8,269 nt of DNA from assembly GCA_905193995.1 (NCBI GenBank), contig CAJJQT010000075.1, positions 1 to 8,269 on the forward strand, in the 5' to 3' direction. The DNA comes from an uncultured Porphyromonadaceae bacterium (GTDB taxonomy: Bacteria; Bacteroidota; Bacteroidia; Bacteroidales; Muribaculaceae). The translations under genes were made by a program, and so were the position numbers. Positions 1 through 5,441 of the stretch are shown in pieces (position 1 is the stretch's first letter; the number at the start of each line of letters is the position of its first letter). Below the pieces are notes generated by a model that was not told where the DNA came from, searched no databases, and was given only the letters and a program-made list of their open reading frames with translations.

Positions 1-149
1 GCTTCGGCAGATAGTATGCCGTCCGGATTACTTACATACTGTGAGCTGTCGGCTACGTGCACATTGGGTATCTTGTCCACGGTGTATGTAGCTGCTGTAG
101 CTGCAAATGATATAATAAGAGCAACAAACAGACTTAGATATCGTGTCAT
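1..149 (-). CDS. Secreted TPM-domain protein, N-terminal fragment (runs off the left edge)
   Basis: Only the first 49 codons are in the window. The ATG is at 149-147. Residues 1-20 look like a signal peptide: a basic start (MTRYL), a hydrophobic core (SLFVALIISF) and a small-residue cleavage region (AATAA). The mature part begins TYTVDKIPNVHVADSSQYVS and continues NPDGILSAE. The pattern 'P-N-V-H-x-x-D-x-x-x-Y-V-S-N-P-D-G-I-L-S' is the characteristic opening of TPM domains (Pfam TPM_phosphatase, YgcG-like), as I remember Bacteroidales members. These proteins are exported or membrane-tethered and their biochemical role is poorly fixed; a phosphatase activity is known only for some relatives. 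The start lies 19 nt after the dgt stop with no terminator between, so the two are probably co-transcribed. The rest of the domain and any C-terminal membrane segment or Gly-rich tail lie outside the window. The family call is fairly sure, the function is not. Confidence 0.8.
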   Translation of the reverse strand, partial: MTRYLSLFVALIISFAATAATYTVDKIPNVHVADSSQYVSNPDGILSAE

Positions 150-168
150 ATTGTTAGATGCTTTTTTA

Positions 169-1512
169 TTAAACAGCCGGAAGCGACATACCGTTTAACT
201 TGCGGTATAAGTCGAGCGCGTAGACATCGGTCATTGCCGACACATGGTCGAGCACTGCCTGTATGCGGCCGTATAGGTTCGGTGCTGCCACGTCGTACTG
301 ATCGGGAAACTTGGCCAGAAGCAGGCGGGAGTAGTTGAGCTCGGGATTGATAACTGCATGGATGAGCTTCTGGAGCAGGAAAGTTATGATGCGGTTGCCG
401 GCCAGCTCGATGTCGACGACGTCGCCCGAACGGTAGATCTTTTCCCACGACAAGTCGTTGCAGCGGGCGTATCCGTTGCGTTCGAGCTCGTTGATGTGCT
501 CAAGCAGCGGACCCTCCATGGTGCCGCTGAGTATATCGTCCTCATGTCGGAGGAAGGTAGCGGCGCAGTTTTTGACAAGAGTTCCCACCACGCATGAGCG
601 CAGATAGGCTATCTTCTCGTTGGGATCGCTCACGCGGTCCATCACTTGGGTCATGTGGCGCCGCTGATCCTCTCCGAAGTACGACAGGAATGCGTCGATA
701 ACCTCCCTGGTCGACAGTATCCGGAGTTTGTGGGCATCCTCGATATCCATGACTTCGTAGCAGATGTCGTCGGCGGCCTCGACAATGTATACCAGCGGAT
801 GTCTGGCATAGCGGACAGCACCGTCCGGAGCATCGAGGCGTATCATACCCAGTTCGTCGGCGACCTTGACGAAGTCGCCGATTTCGGAGGTGAAGAATCC
901 GAACTTGTTTTTAGTGGCAAGCCGCGATTCGAAAGGGTATTTCACGATCGATGCCACGGTGGAGTAGGTCATTGCGAATCCGCCGCGGCGGCGCCCCTTG
1001 AACTGGTGTGTGAGGACGCGGAAAGCGTTGGCATTCCCCTCGAAGTGAGTCAGATCGGCCCATTCGCGTTCGGAGAGCATCGGTTGCAGCGATTTGCCCT
1101 CGCCTTCGCTGAAGAAGGTCGATATGGCCTTTTCGCCCGAGTGACCGAACGGCGGGTTGCCCAGATCATGGGCCAGTCAGGCGGCGCTGACAATATCGCC
1201 GATGTGATCGAAGATCTCAGGGCGGCAGTCGGTGTGGCGTTCGCGCAGTCCGATGGCGATCTCGTCGGCCATCGATTTTCCCACACATGCCACTTCCATG
1301 GAGTGCGTAAGACGATTGTGGACGAATATGCTGCCCGGAAGCGGGAACACCTGAGTCTTGTTCTGCAGACGGCGGAAAGGCGATGAAAATACGAGCCTGT
1401 CGAAGTCGCGCCGGAAGTCGGTGCGTACGCGGCTCTTGTTCGGGTCATGGAAGTCCTCGAGCCCGAGCCGCTTGTCGTTGATCAGCAGCGACCAGTCCAT
1501 TTTCTGTGCCAT
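169..1512 (-). pseudogene. dgt: dGTP triphosphohydrolase (HD superfamily) with an in-frame TGA at codon 112
   Basis: dGTPases split dGTP into deoxyguanosine and triphosphate in the cytoplasm and help set dNTP pools. The frame is 448 codons, close to the usual length for Bacteroidetes Dgt. The N-terminal part has the family motifs SSPFRRLQNKTQVFPLPG (43-60) and NRLTHSMEV (66-74), giving metal ligand H70. The HD pair is H115-D116 in LAHDLGNPPFGHSGE, followed by HFEGNANAFRVL (156-167) and the distal Asp in EAADDICYE (about D248). Codon 112 (1179-1177) is TGA, directly before LAHD, where family members normally read ACLAHD; TGA is one base from the Cys codons TGC/TGT. Reading frame and conservation resume at once, so nothing else is broken. 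Read literally, the product is a 111-residue fragment without the HD pair. ATG at 1512 is used here; ATG at 1500 (MDWSLLI) also fits family N termini. Possible explanations are a nonsense mutation, a base error, or recoding (selenocysteine or readthrough); I cannot separate these. Confidence 0.85.
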
Positions 1513-1537
1513 AACTGTGAGTTAGATTAGAGGAGTG

Positions 1538-1545
1538 CAAAAATA
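1538..1545 (-). promoter_or_regulatory. Possible -7 box for dgt inside the upstream terminator's U-tract
   Basis: The minus strand reads TATTTTTG here, an exact match to the Bacteroidetes -7 consensus TAnnTTTG, 25 nt before the dgt ATG at 1512. A start 5-8 nt downstream would leave a leader of about 20 nt. No TTTG-type -33 element is visible at the right distance, because that stretch is occupied by the GC-rich terminator stem. The match also consists largely of a T-run that the terminator would have anyway, so this promoter is tentative. Confidence 0.4.
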
Positions 1546-1582
1546 GTCCGGGCCGCTCAGCCGCGAGGCTTAAGCGGCCCGG
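1539..1582 (-). terminator. Strong intrinsic terminator after the isomerase gene
   Basis: On the minus strand a perfect 10-bp stem, CCGGGCCGCT (1582-1573) with AGCGGCCCGG (1557-1548), is extended by an inner AGCC/GGCT stem (1570-1567 with 1562-1559) closing a TCGC loop. ACTA and then five T residues (1543-1539) follow. It starts 39 nt after the isomerase stop at 1621 and ends 26 nt before the dgt start, so it should separate the two transcription units. Confidence 0.9.
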
Positions 1583-1620
1583 TGCGTTGTTTACGGAGCC
1601 TTGGGCTGGGGCGCTGCGGC

Positions 1621-3731
1621 TTATTCGCCGATGCCCTGGATGAAGTTCAGGCTGTAGTTGTCGACTTTTTCGCCACCCTGGAGCAGGATGCGCATGTAGC
1701 CGTTGTCCTGAAGCAGGCGCCGGTTGCCGAGGTTGAGCATGTTGTTGAACTGGCGGGTGTATTCTTCGGGAGTGAATTCGCGGCCCATGTTGTCGGCGGC
1801 GTCAACCACGAATACCATCACGCCGTTGTTGCCCTTGACGGGGCCGACGAGTTTGCCGATTTCAGCAGCGTCGATGATGCCCTGCAGGACATTCTCGCCC
1901 TGGCCGATCATTGCCAGCGACGACGAGCCGAACATGGCATCGCCCTTCTGGGCGGGTACTTCCATCAGTTTGGCATATCCGGCCACATCCTTGGCTTTGC
2001 CGGCGTAGCGGTCAACGAGAATCTGTGCTTTCTTGTTGTTGAGGGCGCGGAAGTTGATCTCGTCAGCGATCAGGTCGGCGTCCCAGGGCAGATATTCCTC
2101 GTCATAGACACGCTCGACGGCGGCTGCCAGCAGGTACGACTGCTTGCTGTCGCTCTGGACGGGCATCACCTGGCCGGGTTTTGCTTCCATGAGCCACTTG
2201 ACTGCCTGGCGCGAGTCGGGAGCGTTGCCCACGCTGGGCGACGAGGCCGATACGAAGCCCTTCTGTACGGTGTAGCCGGCTTCGGCGGCGTTCTTGTTGA
2301 ACAGCTCGGCCGACGAGTTGTTGGCTACGAAGGTGTTGAGGCTCTGCGACAGGTTGGTGAGGGTCTCCTGTGAGGGATCCACCACGAATGTGATCTCAGC
2401 AGCGTCATATACCTTGACGGGCGCGTTGCGTTTGTTCACACGGTAGATGGCCTGCACGGGAGTTGTCTGGGTGGAGTCGGTGTAGATGAAGATTTCGCCT
2501 ACGGCGTGGTGAGGTTTGCGGGAAGTTGCGGGTTGACAAGAGTCGTCCACAGGCTGTCCTGTCCGCCTACGGTCTCGTTGTCGATCAGCGATGCGAATGA
2601 TGCGCCGGCGGCGAGGGCATTCTGCAGCGAGTCGAGGCTGGCGTTGTCAGCGCGGCCGAGGAACGATACGTTGATCGAGTCGATTTCATTGGTGATGTCG
2701 AGCAGCTTGACGATGTCGTAGCTGTCGCCGATGTTCTTCAGAAGTACGGTCTCGCCGATTTCGGCCGAGTCGAGGAATGCCTTGAGGGCATTGTCGCGAA
2801 GCTGCGATGCGGTGGCTGTGGCGCGGTTCACGACGAAGCGGCTGTCTGCGGCGACGCCTTCGGTGCCCGGCTTGGCGTTGAGGGCCGCGATGGCTTCTTC
2901 AACGGCCTTCTGGCCGGCGGCGCGGTCGGCTGCCGAGGGCTGGATGGGTACGAGGATGTAGTCGATCGAGCGGACTTCCTCGTCGAGGCGATAGCGTCCC
3001 TTGTTCTCTTCCCATGCGGCTTTGCGGTCGGCGTCGGTGATCTCGGCATCCTTATCGTCGACTGTGGAGTTCTCCTTGTAGGCGTACTGGATGTGGCGCA
3101 TCGACGAAACATCGTTGTAAAGGTTCTGTGCGTCGAGCTCGTTGGCCGTGAACAGACCGAGCATCAGGCGGTCGAACTTCTCGCGGAGCATTTCCTGCTC
3201 TACGGCGTTCTCGAGCTGTGCCCAGCTCTGAGTGAGCTGCTGGGCAACTTCGGGTGCCAGATTATGTGCTGCCGGGTTCTTGATGGCGGCGAGCACGTCG
3301 GCGCCCGACGGGCGCTGCAGGCCCAGATACTGCGACATCGTGACGATGAACTGCTGGGCTACCGGATGCGGCATCTCGCCGGTCATGGCTTCGGATATTT
3401 CGGCGTCGGTGACGGTGATGCCGAGGTCTTCATATTCTTTTTCGAGCATTTTCTCGACGAGCAGGTCGTTGATCACAGACATGGTCTGCACGCCGTTGTC
3501 GATCTGGCGCTGCTGCGGATTCTGCTGCTGGCGCTGCTGCTCTTCGTTCATGCGGGTCTGATAGTCGTTGTAGTCGACTTTTACATCGCCTACCTTGGCG
3601 ATCGTGGTGCCGCTGCCGAAGTAGTTGCGGCCTGAGGTCAGGAAGTCTCCAAGGATGAAGGCAAGCAGGGCCACGATGATGATTACAAAGAGCAGCACCG
3701 ACTTGCTTCTGATTTTTTCAAGAGTTGCCAT
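1621..3731 (-). pseudogene. Membrane-anchored PpiD/SurA-like peptidyl-prolyl isomerase, one-base frameshift near 2503
   Basis: The product would be an inner-membrane-anchored periplasmic chaperone with a parvulin-type isomerase domain, helping envelope proteins fold. The N terminus MATLEKIRSKS is followed by a single membrane segment (about residues 13-31, VLLFVIIIVALLAFILGDF) and then TIAKVGDVKVDYNDYQ, the usual start of the SurA_N-like chaperone region. A Gln-rich stretch (about 64-76) and long helices follow. The parvulin-like part begins around INVSFLGRA (about 350) and runs across the break to VGEIFIYTDS and QAIYRVNKRNAPVKVYDA. The first frame ends at TAG (2501-2499, codon 411) after LPANLTTP; the -1 frame takes over within about 2499-2553 and continues to TAA at 1621. 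The span of 2111 nt is one base short of 704 codons, so restoring one base near 2503-2506 gives a 703-residue protein of normal family length. I see no X-XXY-YYZ slippery site. The cause is a one-base deletion or a sequence error. The gene has its own promoter at 3778-3785. Confidence 0.85.
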
Positions 3732-3777
3732 TGATATATTTAACGGGTTTTAAATTTACTTTTTCCATATAAGCGCA

Positions 3778-3785
3778 CAAAGGTA
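3778..3785 (-). promoter_or_regulatory. Bacteroidetes -7 promoter box for the isomerase gene
   Basis: The minus strand reads TACCTTTG, a full match to TAnnTTTG, 46 nt before the ATG at 3731. The expected start lies near 3772-3770, giving a leader of about 40 nt. About 20 nt upstream is a T-rich stretch (TTTTTA) rather than a clean TTTG, so the -33 element is weak. The surrounding 3732-3864 gap is AT-rich; I see no convincing terminator for metK in it. No Shine-Dalgarno site precedes the ATG, only an A/T-rich run, as is usual in this phylum. Confidence 0.65.
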
Positions 3786-3864
3786 CGTTAAATTCGGCAA
3801 TAATAAAAATTAATTGCTTGAATTTTGTCGTTTTTGAGGCCCGTATATGTAAAATTTGCTGCAA

Positions 3865-5154
3865 TCAGAGCCCGAATGCGGCTTTTACCCGGTCGACATA
3901 GTCGAGCTTCTCCCATGTGAAAAGCTCGACTTCGCGGGTGAATTCCTTGCCGTGGCCGTCGGTGAAAGTCTTGGTGACCGTGCGCGGCGTGCGGCCCACG
4001 TGGCCGTATGTTGCCGTCTCGCGGTAGATAGGGTTGCGGAGCTTGAAGCGCTCGATGATGGCGTGCGGACGCATGTCGAATACGGAGGCCACCCGGCGCG
4101 ATATCTCGCCGTCGGTCAGTCCGAGGGCCGATGTGCCGAATGTGTTCACGTTGAGCGACACGGGCTCGGCCACGCCGATGGCGTATGCCACCTGCACCAG
4201 CGCGCGCCGGGCTAGGCCGGCGGCCACCAGGTTCTTGGCTATGTGACGTGCGGCGTAGGCTGCCGAGCGGTCGACCTTCGAGGGATCCTTGCCTGAGAAT
4301 GCGCCGCCGCCGTGGGCGCCGTGGCCGCCGTAAGTGTCGACGATTATCTTGCGCCCTGTCAGGCCGGTGTCGCCGTCGGGCCCCCCGACCACAAATTTGC
4401 CGGTCGGGTTGACGAGCAGCTTTACGCGGCTCTCGTCGAGCAGCGGCCGGATGTTTTCGGGCAGTGCTGCCTTGACCCGCGGCAGCAGTATCTTGCGTAC
4501 GTCGGCCTCAATGCGCCGCTGCATCTGCCGGTCGCACTCGTCCTGATCCAGGCCGCTGCCTGCGGGTGTGATAAACTCGTCGTGCTGGGTCGATATGACA
4601 ATGGTGTCGATGGCCACCGGCAGGCCGTCGGCGGTGTATTCGACGGTCACCTGGCTTTTGGAGTCGGGGCGCAGGTAGGGCATCAGATCGCTGCCTGTGC
4701 GGATCGCTGACAGCTCTTTAAGCATGGCGTGGCTCAGAGCCACTGTCAGCGGCATGTAGATGGGGGTTTCGTCCGTGGCGTAGCCGAACATCATGCCCTG
4801 ATCGCCCGCGCCCTGCTCCTGGGGCTCGCTGCGGTCGACGCCGCGGTTGATGTCGGGGCTCTGCTCGTGCACGGCCAGCAGCACGCCGCATGAGCGGCCG
4901 TCGAAACCCAGATCGGGACGGTTGTAGCCGATCGAGCTGGCCACGGCGCGGGCCGTGCCTGCGATGTCGATATATGCGTCGGAGAGTACTTCGCCGGCCA
5001 CTACGATCTGACCTGTTGTGACGAGTGTCTCGCAAGCTACTTTGGAATTGGGGTCGCGGGCCAGAAATTCGTCGAGTATCGCGTCGCTTATCTGGTCGGC
5101 CACTTTGTCGGGATGTCCTTCGGAAACTGATTCGGATGTGAATAAATAATTCAT
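3865..5154 (-). CDS. metK: S-adenosylmethionine synthase (methionine adenosyltransferase)
   Basis: MetK joins methionine and ATP to make S-adenosylmethionine, the methyl donor used by, among others, the RlmI methyltransferase encoded upstream. The 429-residue frame is intact and of the length usual in Bacteroidales, longer than the E. coli enzyme. Visible motifs are [20 protein letters not shown] (5-24, ATP and Mg contacts), [15 protein letters not shown] (115-129, the MetK signature), the Lys/Asp-containing stretch [20 protein letters not shown] (267-286) and [14 protein letters not shown] (287-300, the second signature, phosphate-binding loop). I chose ATG at 5154, giving [14 protein letters not shown] six bases upstream would add only two residues, and the ATG is the codon held by the leader inverted repeat. 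The gene has its own promoter and a long structured leader carrying a SAM-II-like aptamer, so repression by its own product is expected. It appears to be monocistronic. Confidence 0.97.
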   Translation of the reverse strand: MNYLFTSESVSEGHPDKVADQISDAILDEFLARDPNSKVACETLVTTGQIVVAGEVLSDAYIDIAGTARAVASSIGYNRPDLGFDGRSCGVLLAVHEQSPDINRGVDRSEPQEQGAGDQGMMFGYATDETPIYMPLTVALSHAMLKELSAIRTGSDLMPYLRPDSKSQVTVEYTADGLPVAIDTIVISTQHDEFITPAGSGLDQDECDRQMQRRIEADVRKILLPRVKAALPENIRPLLDESRVKLLVNPTGKFVVGGPDGDTGLTGRKIIVDTYGGHGAHGGGAFSGKDPSKVDRSAAYAARHIAKNLVAAGLARRALVQVAYAIGVAEPVSLNVNTFGTSALGLTDGEISRRVASVFDMRPHAIIERFKLRNPIYRETATYGHVGRTPRTVTKTFTDGHGKEFTREVELFTWEKLDYVDRVKAAFGL

Positions 5155-5228
5155 AGCCAATTGATTAATATTGTTAATAAAAACCGCCTGCGAGGATTGC
5201 TCCTGCGCCTGCGGGCGATCTGGCTATG
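5152..5228 (-). promoter_or_regulatory. Inverted repeat that would sequester the metK start codon
   Basis: In the metK leader CAUAGCCA (5228-5221) is the exact reverse complement of UGGCUAUG (5159-5152). The second arm contains the metK AUG (5154-5152) and the five bases before it. Pairing would form an 8-bp stem burying the start codon, with the GC-rich terminator-like hairpin (5214-5184) nested inside its loop. A competing pairing, GGCU (5241-5238) with AGCC (5225-5222), would free the AUG. The repeat is seen directly; the role as translational switch is inferred. Confidence 0.6.
5179..5214 (-). terminator. Terminator-like hairpin in the metK leader, just before the start codon
   Basis: On the minus strand CCGC (5214-5211) pairs with GCGG (5187-5184). 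A symmetric AG/AG internal loop follows, then GCG with CGC (5208-5206 with 5192-5190), a bulged C (5205), and AGGA with UCCU (5204-5201 with 5196-5193), closed by a GCAA tetraloop (GNRA type). Five U residues (5183-5179) come straight after the stem. It lies between the aptamer and the metK AUG, where a riboswitch-controlled attenuator would sit. CCGCC (5235-5231 region) upstream could pair with the GGCGG of its 3' arm as an antiterminator. The structure is visible; termination in vivo is inferred. Confidence 0.65.
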
Positions 5229-5241
5229 CGCGGCGGCAGCC

Positions 5242-5277
5242 CTATCACGCGACGTGCAACTATTTGTGATAGTGCAA
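5242..5277 (-). promoter_or_regulatory. Two mutually exclusive hairpins between aptamer and expression platform
   Basis: Hairpin B is a perfect 7-bp stem, CUAUCAC (5272-5266) with GUGAUAG (5248-5242), with a 17-nt loop. Hairpin A pairs UGCA plus CUA (5276-5270) with UAG and UGCA (5262-5260, 5258-5255), with one bulged U and a 7-nt loop. They share bases 5272-5270, so they cannot coexist. Hairpin A also uses 5275-5273, which the SAM-II pseudoknot would need. That makes this stretch a plausible link between ligand binding and the downstream elements. Confidence 0.5.
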
Positions 5278-5322
5278 TTTTAGCATTTTTTCGAGTGGTT
5301 GCAAGCAGCCAAATCTTTCCAC
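5273..5322 (-). ncRNA. SAM-II-like riboswitch aptamer upstream of metK
   Basis: The sequence follows the SAM-II (metA motif) plan. The P1 strand GUGG (5322-5319) is followed by AAAGAUUUGG, where GAUUU is the conserved loop element. CUUGCAA comes next, then the closing P1 strand CCAC (5298-5295), an A-rich linker and UGCUAAAA (5285-5278). The conserved UUGC (5304-5301) can pair with GC of GCUAA as in the SAM-II pseudoknot, and UGC (5307-5305) can extend it to GCA (5275-5273). It starts only a few bases after the predicted transcription start, and it precedes the SAM synthase gene, which fits a product-sensing switch. SAM-II is known from alphaproteobacteria and, as I recall, Bacteroidetes. SAM-I was considered but its GAUGAA and GGCAACC blocks are missing. 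The call rests on remembered consensus, not a covariance search. Confidence 0.75.
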
Positions 5323-5332
5323 ATTTCGGCTG

Positions 5333-5363
5333 CAAAGTTAATCATTTCTCTCCAATCATGCAA
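5333..5363 (-). promoter_or_regulatory. Consensus Bacteroidetes promoter for metK
   Basis: A TTG (-33 element, 5363-5361, within GCTTG) is followed by a 20-nt spacer and TAACTTTG (5340-5333), a full match to the TAnnTTTG -7 box. Transcription should begin near 5328-5325, just ahead of the aptamer, giving a leader of about 170 nt. The -33 element lies 3 nt beyond the T-run of the upstream terminator. Confidence 0.8.
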
Positions 5364-5366
5364 GCG

Positions 5367-5418
5367 AAAAAATAAGGTCTCTGAAGTCCATAATGACCTT
5401 AAAGACTTCAGGGACCTT
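5367..5418 (-). terminator. Intrinsic terminator of the rlmI-dipeptidyl peptidase unit
   Basis: On the minus strand AAGGTC (5418-5413) pairs with GACCTT (5379-5374). After one C-A mismatch and a C-G pair, TGAAGTC (5410-5404) pairs with GACTTCA (5388-5382), so the stem has 14 pairs and one mismatch. An A and six T residues (5372-5367) follow. It begins 23 nt after the stop at 5442 and should isolate metK from read-through. Between stop and stem there is a small near-palindrome, CGGCAAGTGCCG (5441-5430). Confidence 0.9.
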
Positions 5419-5441
5419 AAAAGACCTTGCGGCACTTGCCG

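Noticed and set aside
1159..1176. SECIS element downstream of the dgt TGA
   Set aside because: Only a 4-bp GCCC/GGGC hairpin with an AUGAUCU loop, too close to the UGA and without the usual apical G/U; chance hairpins are expected in GC-rich DNA.
646..2373. Long plus-strand open frames (646-1386 and 1582-2373) opposite dgt and the isomerase gene
   Set aside because: Same antisense codon-bias effect; low-complexity translations with no recognisable motifs, while the minus strand carries clear protein families.
2499..2530. Programmed -1 frameshift in the isomerase gene
   Set aside because: No X-XXY-YYZ heptamer and no suitably spaced strong hairpin; a lost base is simpler.
3786..3864. Intrinsic terminator after metK
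   Set aside because: The stretch is AT-rich but I find only very short stems (TTGC/GCAA) and no stem followed by a clean T-run.
5155..5160. TTG at 5160 as the metK start
   Set aside because: ATG at 5154 gives the family-typical N terminus [13 protein letters not shown] starts are rare in this phylum.
5223..5330. SAM-I (S box) riboswitch in the metK leader
   Set aside because: The GAUGAA kink-turn partner, the GGCAACC block and the four-way junction stems are missing; the blocks present match SAM-II instead.
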